This document shows positions 7,601 through 15,980 of a DNA stretch of 39,388 nt, piece by piece (within the stretch, counting starts at the first letter, position 1; each line of letters opens with the position of its first letter). The translations under genes were made by a program, and so were the position numbers. This DNA is from Treponema sp. GTDB taxonomy: Bacteria > Spirochaetota > Spirochaetia > Treponematales > Breznakiellaceae. Location of the stretch: contig JAITSE010000022.1 of the NCBI GenBank assembly GCA_031288005.1, forward strand, positions 1 to 39,388, written 5' to 3'. Under the pieces are notes generated by a model, which had not been told where the DNA came from, made no database searches, and saw nothing but the letters and a program-made list of their open reading frames with translations.

Positions 7601-8062
7601 ATGAGAAAGTTAAGATTACTCGACCAGGGGGTCTGGTACGCCGTACGTTCCCGGATTAACAACCGGGAGCCGCTGTTTAGGCGGCGAAATGCGCTGGCGC
7701 TGTTCGCCTTGGTGTTCCGGCAGGCGGCGGGGCGGTTTGGGTTCAGGGTCCGGGCCTTACGGGTTGAGGATGACTGGCTTGTGTTCTTTATCCGGCCTGC
7801 GGACGGGTTCGAGCTTCCGGCGATTATGAAGTGGGTGAAACAAGTGTTTGCTCAGAGATTTAACGGGCTTGACGGGCGGATTGGGCACGTTTGGGGGGAC
7901 TGGTATTGGTCGGAGATACTGGACGGTGAACCACCGGAAGAACTTGAGGAAGATATTAGGGTCAGACCCCAACGGGACTACAAGACGGGAAATCCCGGTT
8001 TCCAGCCCTTTTCCCCCTGGTTTACGGCCCCTTTCCCCCGCCCTACAGTTTTTGACCCATAA
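7601..8062 (+). CDS. RAYT-like (IS200/TnpA_REP-like) protein lacking the HUH motif
   Basis: The 153-residue protein follows the layout of REP-associated tyrosine transposases: an early G-V-W-Y-A-V-x-S-R segment with NNREPLF, a helix (ALFALVFRQAAGRFG), then LPAIMKWVKQVFAQRFNG and GRIGHVWGDWYWSEIL, which corresponds to the usual SGHLWQGRF-type block. Where active members have MPNHxHLL, this protein reads VEDDWLVFF, so both catalytic histidines are missing. The later Tyr/NPVRA region is also absent; after residue 120 the protein ends in a Pro/Phe-rich tail. It is either a decayed transposase or a domesticated DNA-binding derivative. It is flanked by direct repeats of the palindromic element, which supports a mobile origin. 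Confidence 0.6.
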   Translation: MRKLRLLDQGVWYAVRSRINNREPLFRRRNALALFALVFRQAAGRFGFRVRALRVEDDWLVFFIRPADGFELPAIMKWVKQVFAQRFNGLDGRIGHVWGDWYWSEILDGEPPEELEEDIRVRPQRDYKTGNPGFQPFSPWFTAPFPRPTVFDP

Positions 8063-8135
8063 AAGCATAAGAAACCGTAGGTTTCTCCGGTCCCGGGAAG
8101 CAGCCCTAAGAACCAATGCAGGGAGTTTTTTGACC

Positions 8136-8212
8136 CGCAAAGAAGCTAACAGCGGCAAATAGAGTCAAAAAACTCCAAGCAAACAGGCGGAGCCTGTTTG
8201 CAAGGTTTCAAG
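8136..8212. repeat. Second direct-repeat copy downstream of the RAYT-like gene
   Basis: Bases 8169-8212 match 7512-7555 exactly, including the hairpin gcaaacaggc-gga-gcctgtttgc (8179-8201). The preceding bases (8136 onward, cgcaaagaag..acagcggcaaa) also match 7461 onward with a few differences and a length change. The direct orientation on both sides of one gene resembles the flanks of a transposed or recombining cassette. Confidence 0.9.
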
Positions 8213-8222
8213 TTTCTCACGT

Positions 8223-9548
8223 TTATAAAGATAAGCCTTTAGTAACGCGGAGAGGCACAGTCTCTCTCTGATCGGGGTCGCCCGCGCCGAATATTACGCG
8301 AATGCCGCCGCCGTCCGTGTCTCCGGTGCGAGTACCCGCGTCTTTGGCCTTTGTGTCCGTGGCCGTGTTAAGGCCGTTGCGGATGGTCCAGCGTTCGCCG
8401 CCCGAATCCTTTGTGCCGAAGGCGAAGTAGTCAAGCTCAAAGAGCAGGTCCCCTTCTTTGTCGTTATTGGGGAGGACGTTTGCGGGCGTGGAGCTGTTGT
8501 CGGGCGTGTTGAAGAAGGTGATTGTGAGGCTGGAGAGACCTGAGTCGGCAGTGGTCGCGGCGGGCGTAAAGCTCTTCGCGGCTGATGTATCGTATGGGAG
8601 CAGAAGATCATTGCCGCTGTTTGAGCCGCCGCTGCTAAGGCGGCCCGCGTTCAGGCTGATCGTGTCAAAGTAACGAATTGCCTTTGAGCCTTCCACGGCT
8701 TCAATCCGCACGCGCAGGTCATCGAAGGTTAAGGAGCCTCCGGTGGTGGGGACGGGGACGGCGGGGGCTCTCTCCGCCTTGAACAGCTCCGCCAGTTTTC
8801 CTGCGTTAAACTGCACGGAAAAAACCGAAGTGTTATTAATTTTTGATACTGTTCCCGCCTTTGCCGACGGGTCAAGGTGAACGTAGCGGTTCCCCACGCT
8901 GACGCCAACGTCTGCGCCGCCTGTGGTGTTGTCCACAGTCTTGATCAGGAAGTCGTTGTTGGTGTCAAGCTTATTGTTGGCGGTGTCGGTTTCGCTGGTC
9001 CACCACTGAAGGGCCGTCTTGTTCATGATTATGTTAATCACGTTGTCCATTCCCGCGGTGATTGACTTGTTGGGCGTATAGCCCGTGGCCAGGAGGGTGT
9101 AGCTGTTGTAGGCTTTGGAGCCCGCAAGGAGCAGTACATCGTAGGAATATCCTGGAATGACGGAGATGGCGATGTAGCCGTCTTCTTTGTTGGCTGTGCC
9201 GCGGTAATAGGGCTTTACGATGGTTGGAAGGGTTCCGCCTGAGGGAGGAATGGTCCTGAAGATGGCTTCGTAGAAGTCCGCCTCAACTTTTATGCCCGGT
9301 GCGTATACGGAGCGTGAAATTGAGTTTACAGGGTCTGACCCTCCCCCGGACTGGAGCGGGATGCTCACGCGGACAAGGCCGGCCGCGTCAGGGAACAGGG
9401 CCGCGGGGTCCGCGCCTTGCGCCGCGCCCGGCGCGGAGGGGTAGGAACAGGCAGCAAGGCCGCACGCAAGAGCGAAGGCTGCCAGGGCTGCTTTAGCTGC
9501 CCGGGCAGCTAAAGCAGCCCTGGCGCTCGCCATTTTAAAAACATTCAT
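8223..9548 (-). CDS. Surface-type lipoprotein, paralogue 2 of a tandem pair
   Basis: I start this at ATG 9548, which has GGAG about 9 nt upstream and gives a signal peptide ending in the lipobox LAAC34; an earlier in-frame start at 9620 would overlap the upstream gene. The mature part is beta-rich and Ser/Thr/Gly-rich. It shares blocks with the neighbour at 9568-10893: GGGSDPVxSISRS, a PGYSYDVLLLAGSK block, GYTxxxSITAG, and WTIRNGL near the end. The stop of the upstream paralogue lies only 19 nt before this start, so the two are co-transcribed. Residues 9-23 of the signal peptide are encoded by a perfect 44-bp palindrome. Function is unknown; exposure on an outer surface is inferred from the lipoprotein signal. 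Confidence 0.82.
   Translation of the reverse strand: MNVFKMASARAALAARAAKAALAAFALACGLAACSYPSAPGAAQGADPAALFPDAAGLVRVSIPLQSGGGSDPVNSISRSVYAPGIKVEADFYEAIFRTIPPSGGTLPTIVKPYYRGTANKEDGYIAISVIPGYSYDVLLLAGSKAYNSYTLLATGYTPNKSITAGMDNVINIIMNKTALQWWTSETDTANNKLDTNNDFLIKTVDNTTGGADVGVSVGNRYVHLDPSAKAGTVSKINNTSVFSVQFNAGKLAELFKAERAPAVPVPTTGGSLTFDDLRVRIEAVEGSKAIRYFDTISLNAGRLSSGGSNSGNDLLLPYDTSAAKSFTPAATTADSGLSSLTITFFNTPDNSSTPANVLPNNDKEGDLLFELDYFAFGTKDSGGERWTIRNGLNTATDTKAKDAGTRTGDTDGGGIRVIFGAGDPDQRETVPLRVTKGLSL
9481..9524. repeat. Perfect 44-bp palindrome in a signal-peptide coding region
   Basis: The halves 9481-9502 and 9503-9524 are exact reverse complements with no loop. The core is gcagc-tttag-ctgcccgggcagct. 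It codes for Ala/Arg/Lys-Ala repeats in the lipoprotein signal peptide. It shares the gctgctttagctgcc string with the tonB-like gene at 29774-29788 and 29870-29884. Confidence 0.95.
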
Positions 9549-9567
9549 AAGATTTTTCTCCGTTATA

Positions 9568-10893
9568 TCAGAAGGATAATATGCCCGCCGGGTCCAGGGA
9601 GCCGTTGGGAACATCGACATTGGTCAGCCCGGGGGGAAGGCCCGTTCCGATCAGAACGCTGAAGTCGCCGCCCGCGCCTTCGCCGTCATCCGGGGCGGAG
9701 CTGAGGCCGTTGCGGATGGTCCATTGGGTCCAGTTGTCGCTGACCGTCGCGGGGCCGCCGAAGGCTTTGTAGTACAGCTCGAAGCGCAGGATGCCTTCCA
9801 CGTTTTTCGCTGTGAACCGGCCGCTTGCCGTGTCGGTTAAAGTATTGATGAAGGAGATGTAGCCAGTCGATTTGCCGGCGTAGCCGGAATCGATCAGCTT
9901 AAACTTGCCGGATGTGTGCCCTAACTGAGGGGAGGTCGTCCCGTTCACGGCTATCAGGTTGACGGGCTTGAAAAAGCCGGCCTCGGTGGATGCCTGCCCG
10001 GGCAGGGGCTCAAGCCGCGCGTAGTAGCTCTGCAGGGTGATGTATCCTTTTTCCGCGTAGATCAGGGGAACGAACTTTGCGATGTTAAAATCCACCTGAA
10101 AGGTAGTGGTTTCGGAACTGACAGCGGGGAGGGAGTCTGCTTCTTTAGCTTTAGGCGCAATGTGAATGAAGCGGCCACCTCTGTTCACCTCGACAAGAGA
10201 TGTATCTGAATATCCGCTGGCAAGCCCCGTCACTGTGAACTGGAAGTCGTTGAGGTTGGCAATAAGATTGTCGGGAGTAAGGGATTCGCCTGTGGGATAA
10301 ATTATTTTGTTCGTGTCGGTGTCATCAGCAGCGGGGTTTATCCACTGCGGGGAGAGAATGTAGACAGTTATGGTGACTGTGTTTGCCACGCCCGCTGTAA
10401 TTGACACTCCGGCTGTGTAGCCCGCGGCAAGCAGGACTTTGTCTTTTCCCCCAATGAGGAGGACATCATAGCTGTGGCCGGGATATACGGGGACTGTTAC
10501 AAAGCCTTTGCCGGAGCTTCCGCTTCCCCGGTAGTATGTCTGGGCTTTGCCGAGGTCTGCCGCTTCTGAATTATTTCTAAATATAACTTCGTAGTCTTCA
10601 ATGTCATAGCGCACGCCCGCCGTATTCAAAGAGCGTGAAATAGAGGTTACAGGGTCTGACCCCCCCCCCCCGGCTGGGAGCGGCACAACCACGTTTATCG
10701 TGCCGTCCGCGTTGGGTTTGGCAGAGGCTTGGAGCGCGAGGCTCAGTTCGTCCGCTCCCGTGGGCGCGGATGGGTAGGAACAGCCGGCCAGGGCGAACAC
10801 GGCCGCGGCCAGAGCCGCGGCGCAGGCCGCGAAGACGCCGGGGGCCGCTTTAGCTGCCAAGGCCGGCGCCTTTTTCGATTCAAAAACACTCAT
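9568..10893 (-). CDS. Surface-type lipoprotein, paralogue 1, with poly-G tract
   Basis: This 441-residue protein has a long Ala-rich signal peptide ending in the lipobox ALAGC38, then SYPSAP, exactly as in its neighbour. The two proteins are clear paralogues along their length (SISRS, YRGSG, PGHSYDVLLIGGKDK, SITAGVANT, WTQWTIRNGLS). Residues 75-78 are four glycines encoded by an unbroken run of 12 G on the coding strand, while the paralogue has only a 5-G run there. Such a tract near the 5' end of a surface gene can switch the gene on and off by slippage. ATG 10893 follows AAAGGA. The long gap upstream (10894-11266) probably holds its promoter. Confidence 0.83.
   Translation of the reverse strand: MSVFESKKAPALAAKAAPGVFAACAAALAAAVFALAGCSYPSAPTGADELSLALQASAKPNADGTINVVVPLPAGGGGSDPVTSISRSLNTAGVRYDIEDYEVIFRNNSEAADLGKAQTYYRGSGSSGKGFVTVPVYPGHSYDVLLIGGKDKVLLAAGYTAGVSITAGVANTVTITVYILSPQWINPAADDTDTNKIIYPTGESLTPDNLIANLNDFQFTVTGLASGYSDTSLVEVNRGGRFIHIAPKAKEADSLPAVSSETTTFQVDFNIAKFVPLIYAEKGYITLQSYYARLEPLPGQASTEAGFFKPVNLIAVNGTTSPQLGHTSGKFKLIDSGYAGKSTGYISFINTLTDTASGRFTAKNVEGILRFELYYKAFGGPATVSDNWTQWTIRNGLSSAPDDGEGAGGDFSVLIGTGLPPGLTNVDVPNGSLDPAGILSF
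10660..10671 (-). repeat. Homopolymer tract (C12 on +, G12 in the coding strand)
   Basis: Twelve identical bases interrupt the coding sequence of the lipoprotein at codons 75-78. The tract is in frame in this assembly, so the allele shown is ON. A change of one or two bases would shift the frame. Confidence 0.97.
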
Positions 10894-11266
10894 ACAATTT
10901 TCCTTTGCAAACCGCTAAGAAACTTTAGTTTTAGCGGCTTGCTTAGGAGTTTTTCCCGCTTAGGCGGAAAAACTCCAAGATTGATTTCCCCCTCAGAAAT
11001 AGGGGGTTACTATAAGATTAAACGATGTTTCGGAATATTGCAAATTTTTTTTAAAGAAAAACACGATTTTTTCAAGAAAAACTTGTTTTTCAAAAAACTT
11101 GGTTTTTCAGAAATGCAAATATTTCCGGTTTTAGACCTGCAATCCGGCTCCGCCGGATTGCACGGGGGCGTTACGGGGGCGTTACGGGGGCGTTACGGGG
11201 GCGGATCCCCCGTTGAGGGGGTAGGCTGGGACCGGAGACTTGCCGGGCGTAAGCCCGAAGCAATTC
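10894..11266. repeat. Gene-free stretch: hairpins, AT-rich patch and 11-bp repeats
   Basis: Moving rightwards it holds: gcaaaccgct/agcggcttgc (10907-10942); a GGAGTTTTTCCCGC..GCGGAAAAACTCC hairpin (10947-10976); an AT-rich patch with gaaaaac-tt-gtttttc (11076-11091), which may carry the lipoprotein promoter on the minus strand; the hairpin gcaatccggc-tcc-gccggattgc (11139-11161); and about 3.5 tandem copies of the 11-bp unit acgggggcgtt (11162-11203). The hairpins belong to the same family as the other intergenic sites. I see no gene. Confidence 0.82.
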
Positions 11267-11662
11267 TCAGGGCCCAGCCGTAGGGGGAGACTGGGGACTT
11301 TCAGTCCCTCCCCCTCCTGGAATGAAGTAAGGCTTAAAAGCGATATGCTCCGCGGCAACAGCCGCTATGGAATATGATTTGCCGTCTCTGCCTTTCCAGC
11401 GCGCTTCCTTCAGGCGGCCTTTAACCCGGATTCCCCGGCCCTTGCGCCCCTCGTTTAGGCAGTATTCGGCAAGTTCCGCCTGGGCTTCCACATCAAAAAA
11501 GCGGACGTTTTTTTCAAAGCCTGTATCCTGTCTGTAGAAGCTGTTTGACGCAAGTCTGAGCGTACAGAGCGGTTTTCCCCCGGGGCTGAAGCGCAGTCCG
11601 GGTTCCTGAACAAGGTTTCCTTCAATAATAATTTTAACAAGGACATTGTTAATGCTGTTCAT
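11267..11662 (-). CDS. ssb: Single-stranded DNA-binding protein
   Basis: The 131-residue protein has the OB-fold of spirochaete SSB: IIEGNLVQEPGLRFSPGGKP, LRLASNSFYR, VRFFDVEAQAELAEYC, KGRGIRVKGRLKEARWKGRDGK, then AEHIAFKP. It binds single-stranded DNA in replication and repair. The usual acidic DDDIPF-like tip is missing; the tail ends GGGGTESPQSPPTAGP, so partner binding through a canonical tip is not evident. It could be a secondary SSB rather than the replicative one. The next gene (11718) lies upstream on the same strand with a 55-nt gap, so co-transcription is possible. Confidence 0.85.
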   Translation of the reverse strand: MNSINNVLVKIIIEGNLVQEPGLRFSPGGKPLCTLRLASNSFYRQDTGFEKNVRFFDVEAQAELAEYCLNEGRKGRGIRVKGRLKEARWKGRDGKSYSIAAVAAEHIAFKPYFIPGGGGTESPQSPPTAGP

Positions 11663-11717
11663 CTCATAATATATATGCGGCGGTTCTGCGTGGCGCTTTG
11701 ATGGCGGTGCGGGAAAA

Positions 11718-13622
11718 TTAAAATTTATCTTCCAGCAGAAGTTTTGCGATATAGAGTTTGATGTAGTTTGTTATAGAAGCCTCATCGCCTAATTGTTTTA
11801 TCGCGGGAACTTCCGCATAGATAGAGGCCGCCAAATCCCCGACAATTTTCAGGGTGATGTTTTGATTAAATTTAAGTTTCATTGTCCGGCGCAGACGATC
11901 CCGGATGAGGGATTTTATATCTATGATAAGGCTCCTTTTTGATTCCGCATCCAAAAGAGTGCGCCATCTGTTTTCAAGGCCGGCCAGCGCGGCGTCAAGA
12001 TTTTTGTTTTTGTCAGGCAGGCTTTGTATGATCTGGGAGGCTGTGGCTTTTATTGCCTGCGCCCCGGACTGGCCGCCGTTTTCCTGCGGATGAGACGCGC
12101 CGTCTGAAAAGTCTTCTTCCGGCGCGGCGCTGCTTTTGCCGCCTGAGCGCAGGCGCTTAAAAAAAGCAAGTATAGACAGCAGAATCGGGACGGAATACCA
12201 AAAGGGCAGCAGAATCCGTGTGTCGGCAAGAAGATTTTTCCGGCTGATCATCAGCAGGGTTTCCATGGGGAGCAGATTTCCTTCCGGCGTGAAGAAGCGC
12301 GATGCGAGAGGGGCTTTTCCCGCGGCCCCGTCAAGTTCGCACTGAACAAGGAATGTTTTTTTGTCATACAGCAGGCTTATGAGGCTGGGGGCAAATTGCG
12401 CTGTGTATTTTTTGAGGAGGCGGTCAAACTCATCGTCTTTTTCCATGGCGGGTTCGCGCCTGAAATCCCGCAGAATGCGGGACCAGCGGCTTCCTACGGC
12501 TTTGATTACCTGGTTTCGGGCCCTGCCTGACAACCGGACGCACAGAGGAAAAACTTTCTGTTTGTTGATAAAGAGCTGACCGCCGTTTTTATCATGATAA
12601 ATGAGAAGTTCCGCCAGTTTTCCGCCGCCGGGGGCGCTTGCTTTGGAGTTAAGATAGTTTTTCAGATCTTCTTCCGAATACTGTCCCAGAAGGGAGCGTC
12701 CCGAGGGGCCGGTAAATTTAACAATTTCGTCCATGGTATAGAGATAAGGAGGCTCAACTAATTTGGATTCCAGGACTTTCAGAGCCGCGTCTCTTTCCCT
12801 TTTTTTTGTTACCATCTCTTTGAACGCCGCGGAGAATACTTCAACTATGTAAACCGCCTGAAACGCCGCAATATCTGACGATAGAAACTCTTCCTTTCTT
12901 TTCAGTTCGCTTTTCACGGCGGCGCAGAAAGCTGCCCAAAACAGGCATGAAAATTCCGCCGCGCACTGAATTTGCAGGATGCAGTCCAGAGGGCGCATTT
13001 CCAGCATATTCATAGCGTCTCTGAGCAGGCGATCCCTGCCCTGCATTTGCAGCAAAAGCCGGCGCTGGAAAAAGTCCTTATTGTTTTGGCTCCGCAGAAA
13101 ACTGTGGATTTTGAGCAGAGCCGCATCCAAGAGGGGCCTGGGAATGGCGTCAGGCGGAACAAGGGCCGGCGGAATATCGGCGGGAAAAACAATCTTGACA
13201 ATATGAACTTTCACATTCCGCTCTTCCTGCATATATCCGGCCAGGTTTTCCTGAATATTTAGGATGAGACATTCGCTGTCCCGCGGGGCTGTTCCCAGGG
13301 ATTTTTCGTCAGGAAAAGGGATGGCGGCGTTTCTTTCCGTGTTTTGGTAAAAAGGCCGGATAAGCTCCGCATAAAAGTCAAGCATCACAAGGCGCCGGCT
13401 TTTGTCCACTTCGCATTTTTGGGCTTCTACCAGAGAGGACAGTTCATGGTGAAATTTTTCCGCTGTGCCGGAAGCCCATTTTTTCCATTCCGGATTTTCC
13501 GCTGAAATACTGGCCGCGTATTTTTCAAGAAAAGTGATAAACGCGGCAATATCAATATAAGGGGAGCGGCGTTTACCCGCGTAGGACATTAAAATCGAAT
13601 ACAGGACTGGTTCCTGAGCCAT
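11718..13622 (-). CDS. Large conserved hypothetical protein (634 aa)
   Basis: I do not recognise a named domain. The protein is mostly helical and charged, with no N-terminal signal peptide. One hydrophobic segment near residues 455-475 (LLPFWYSVPILLSILAFF) is followed by basic residues, so the C-terminal 150 residues and the N-terminal region may lie on opposite sides of a membrane, or the segment may be a hairpin anchor. Residues 330-350 contain FTGPSGRSLLGQYSEEDL, and lysine-rich clusters are common. The layout resembles uncharacterised treponeme proteins of similar size. It is followed at once by ssb. No function can be assigned. Confidence 0.7.
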   Translation of the reverse strand: MAQEPVLYSILMSYAGKRRSPYIDIAAFITFLEKYAASISAENPEWKKWASGTAEKFHHELSSLVEAQKCEVDKSRRLVMLDFYAELIRPFYQNTERNAAIPFPDEKSLGTAPRDSECLILNIQENLAGYMQEERNVKVHIVKIVFPADIPPALVPPDAIPRPLLDAALLKIHSFLRSQNNKDFFQRRLLLQMQGRDRLLRDAMNMLEMRPLDCILQIQCAAEFSCLFWAAFCAAVKSELKRKEEFLSSDIAAFQAVYIVEVFSAAFKEMVTKKRERDAALKVLESKLVEPPYLYTMDEIVKFTGPSGRSLLGQYSEEDLKNYLNSKASAPGGGKLAELLIYHDKNGGQLFINKQKVFPLCVRLSGRARNQVIKAVGSRWSRILRDFRREPAMEKDDEFDRLLKKYTAQFAPSLISLLYDKKTFLVQCELDGAAGKAPLASRFFTPEGNLLPMETLLMISRKNLLADTRILLPFWYSVPILLSILAFFKRLRSGGKSSAAPEEDFSDGASHPQENGGQSGAQAIKATASQIIQSLPDKNKNLDAALAGLENRWRTLLDAESKRSLIIDIKSLIRDRLRRTMKLKFNQNITLKIVGDLAASIYAEVPAIKQLGDEASITNYIKLYIAKLLLEDKF

Positions 13623-13707
13623 GAATTTACGATACTATGAAAAGCGGGGGAATACAATAGAGTTTTATGTTTTCTAATTTCGCGCGTCCCGCCAGAAAAA
13701 CGCGGTT

Positions 13708-14667
13708 TCAGCCGCCGCCATCTTTGATGCGATCTTCGTTAAGTCCGTAGCCCTCGTTTTTCTGGCCCAGGGAATCTCCCAGAGGCTCCACATGGACCAT
13801 GATGTCGTAGACTCCTTCCACCCGGTTTTTAATGGCCCGCTCCACCTGGCTGGCGATGATATGGGCGTCCCAAACAGTAAGCTTGGGGTCCACTTCGATG
13901 TCTATGTCTATATCCCAAAGCCCGGCTATGCGCCGCATCCTTGTACGGTGCGGATTGCCCGCGCCGGGAACCGAATGAACCGCCTCAAAGACTGCCCGGT
14001 AAGATTCCGCCCGGGCGCTTCCGTCCATCAGCTCCGCGTTGGCTTCAAAAAAGATGCCCGCGGCCGCCCGGATGATCCACAGGCCGATGAAAACCGCTGC
14101 CGCGGAATCGACAGCGCCAGTTTTTAGAACCATAGACATCACTAGACCCAGGAGAACCGCGGCGGAAACTGCGGCGTCAGCGGCCATGTTTCTTGCGTTG
14201 GCCTTAAGCATGATCGAGCCGGCTTTCTCTCCCAAGAAACGCAGAATCCGGGCGAGAGCCAACTTGCCCAGAATTGAGGCGGAAACGGCAAAGAAGGCCG
14301 CCGGCTCCGGGACTTCCGGGGCTTTCCCGGAGAGGAGAGCGCGGCCCGAATTCAGAATCAACTGGGCCCCGGCGAAAAAAAGGAAGAACGCAAGCAGCGC
14401 ACAGGCTACTGTTTCCGCTCTGCCGTGTCCCCAGGGATGCTCTCTGTCGGCGGGCCTGGAAATCACGCGGACTACAACAAGAGAAACCGCGGAAATCAAA
14501 ACATCCACGGAAGAATCTATACCGTCGCCCAGAACCGCGCGGCTTCCCGCTCTGATCCCCAGAGTGATTTTTAGCGCTGCCAGCGCAAGGTTGCCGAAAA
14601 GGGCGATAAGAGAAGCTGTTTTTATAAGCCTCGCCCGGCTGTCCGTTTCTTCGGTCCATGTATTCAT
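13708..14667 (-). CDS. Cation diffusion facilitator (CDF) family transporter
   Basis: CDF proteins export divalent metals such as Zn2+, Fe2+ or Mn2+ in exchange for protons. Six hydrophobic segments precede a C-terminal ZT-dimer domain. The metal-site motif GDGIDSSVDV in the second helix and HPWGHGRAETVA after the third are typical, and the cytoplasmic domain has the usual DAHIIASQVERAIKN and IMVHVEP blocks. ATG 14667 has GGGGAG upstream and gives the standard N-terminus; an in-frame start at 14772 would add 35 unlikely residues across a palindromic region. Length is about 319 residues, normal for the family. The metal specificity is not clear from the motifs. Confidence 0.9.
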   Translation of the reverse strand: MNTWTEETDSRARLIKTASLIALFGNLALAALKITLGIRAGSRAVLGDGIDSSVDVLISAVSLVVVRVISRPADREHPWGHGRAETVACALLAFFLFFAGAQLILNSGRALLSGKAPEVPEPAAFFAVSASILGKLALARILRFLGEKAGSIMLKANARNMAADAAVSAAVLLGLVMSMVLKTGAVDSAAAVFIGLWIIRAAAGIFFEANAELMDGSARAESYRAVFEAVHSVPGAGNPHRTRMRRIAGLWDIDIDIEVDPKLTVWDAHIIASQVERAIKNRVEGVYDIMVHVEPLGDSLGQKNEGYGLNEDRIKDGGG

Positions 14668-14727
14668 ACCAATTACTCCCCAGGGCGTACAGGCCTTGCG
14701 CCGGCAAAACCGCCCCCATATAATAGA

Positions 14728-14867
14728 GTTGTTCATCGGAAACGCGGAAACAAGTTTCCGATGTTTCCGCAACTGAAGTTATCGAACAATTCTAATAAAG
14801 CAGCTATTGTCTAACCATCGGTTCGCAGAACTAAGAGTTCATAGAACTATCGGTTCATAGAACCGCG
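14728..14867. repeat. Palindrome cluster between CDF and nuclease genes
   Basis: Nested hairpins include gttgttc/gaacaat, gcggaaac/gtttccgc (14744-14770) and repeated ggttc/gaacc steps near 14818-14865. The ggaaac vocabulary is shared with 16557-16606 and with the element inside miaA. Confidence 0.75.
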
Positions 14868-14924
14868 TTTCATCAAGTCCAATCAAATTATATACCACGC
14901 GGGCGGCGGAGTGGGAGGAAGGGC

Positions 14925-15737
14925 ATGAATATAAACATGAAAAGCGGACCGGTTTTTATCCGCCGGACTTTGCTCGTCTTTGTTCTGGCTGCGGCCCTTG
15001 TTTCTGCGGCAAACCGGGCGGCCCACGCCGTGAACTCAGGACCTGACGGGGAAAGCACGGTCTACGTGACAAAGTCAGGGAAGAGCTACCACAGGGAAAA
15101 CTGCTCCTTCCTGCGAAACTCCAAAATCGCTATAAGCCTGGCCGTGGCGCTCCGTTCGGGATACGCTCCCTGCCTAACCTGCAAACCCCCGGCCCCGGAC
15201 CAGGCTGACCAGTCCTGGGAACGGGAAAGCGCCAGCCTTTACAAGGTAAACCTGGCGCCTGGCCCCGGGGGAAGGCGGGGCTTGAATTCCACAGTCTCTG
15301 CGGATATCAGCCGGATGATTCTGGCCGAAGTAAGCGGCTATGTTGACGGCGATACCGTGAAAGTTCGCATAGCTGGCGGCTTTCAGCGCCCGCCCAAATT
15401 GGGGGAGTTGGAAACCATAAGGCTTATCGGCGTTGACACCCCGGAAACCGTACACCCCAGGCGTCCTGAAGAAAGCTTCGGAAAGGAAGCCGGCGCTTTC
15501 ACCAAAGCCGCCCTTCTGGGCCGGCAGGTATACCTCGCCTTTGACCGGGAGCTTAGGGACCGTTACGGGCGGCTTCTGGCCTATATCTATCTTGAAGACG
15601 GCGGCTGTTTCAATGCGACCCTCGTCCGGGAGGGATACGCCCGGGCCTACACGAACTTCGCCTTTCAATTTGCTGATGAATTTCTCGCCTTGGAACAAGA
15701 GGCCCGGAACCGGAAGCTGGGACTTTGGAACCTTTAA
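14925..15737 (+). CDS. Exported thermonuclease-like (SNase) protein
   Basis: A signal peptide (residues 1-40, hydrophobic VFVLAAALVSAAN) is followed by a small segment TKSGKSYHRENCSFLRNSK..CLTC with a C-x-x-C near its end. This resembles a small zinc-binding-like module often attached to secreted SNases. Residues 130-270 are the SNase fold: GYVDGDTVKVRI, IRLIGVDTPETVHP (catalytic Arg and Glu), and RDRYGRLLAYIYL (second Arg), ending NRKLGLWNL. It probably degrades DNA or RNA outside the cytoplasm. ATG 14925 has GGAGG upstream; an in-frame ATG 12 nt later is an alternative. It stands alone. Confidence 0.9.
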   Translation: MNINMKSGPVFIRRTLLVFVLAAALVSAANRAAHAVNSGPDGESTVYVTKSGKSYHRENCSFLRNSKIAISLAVALRSGYAPCLTCKPPAPDQADQSWERESASLYKVNLAPGPGGRRGLNSTVSADISRMILAEVSGYVDGDTVKVRIAGGFQRPPKLGELETIRLIGVDTPETVHPRRPEESFGKEAGAFTKAALLGRQVYLAFDRELRDRYGRLLAYIYLEDGGCFNATLVREGYARAYTNFAFQFADEFLALEQEARNRKLGLWNL

Positions 15738-15900
15738 TCCCATGAACCGGAGTTGTAACAGAACTTACCGTGGACAACATAGGACGGGCCATTCAGACAA
15801 GCAAGACTCTATATAAGAACAGTATCGGTACCGCCGGAAAACTGACGGACGGTCCAAGAGTTCCAGATGCCGGCGCGTTTACTGTTAAATTTAATTGGAG

Positions 15901-15930
15901 TTGACAAAAAAATAAAATATAGCCTATTAT
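15901..15930 (+). promoter_or_regulatory. Sigma-70 promoter for the P13-like gene
   Basis: TTGACA (15901-15906) and TATTAT (15925-15930) are separated by 18 nt of AT-rich sequence, about 50 nt before the chosen start. The -35 is a perfect consensus. Confidence 0.7.
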
Positions 15931-15980
15931 AATTATAAGCAGTGGGCGGTTTTTATAAACAGATGAAGGAGTCAATGCCA

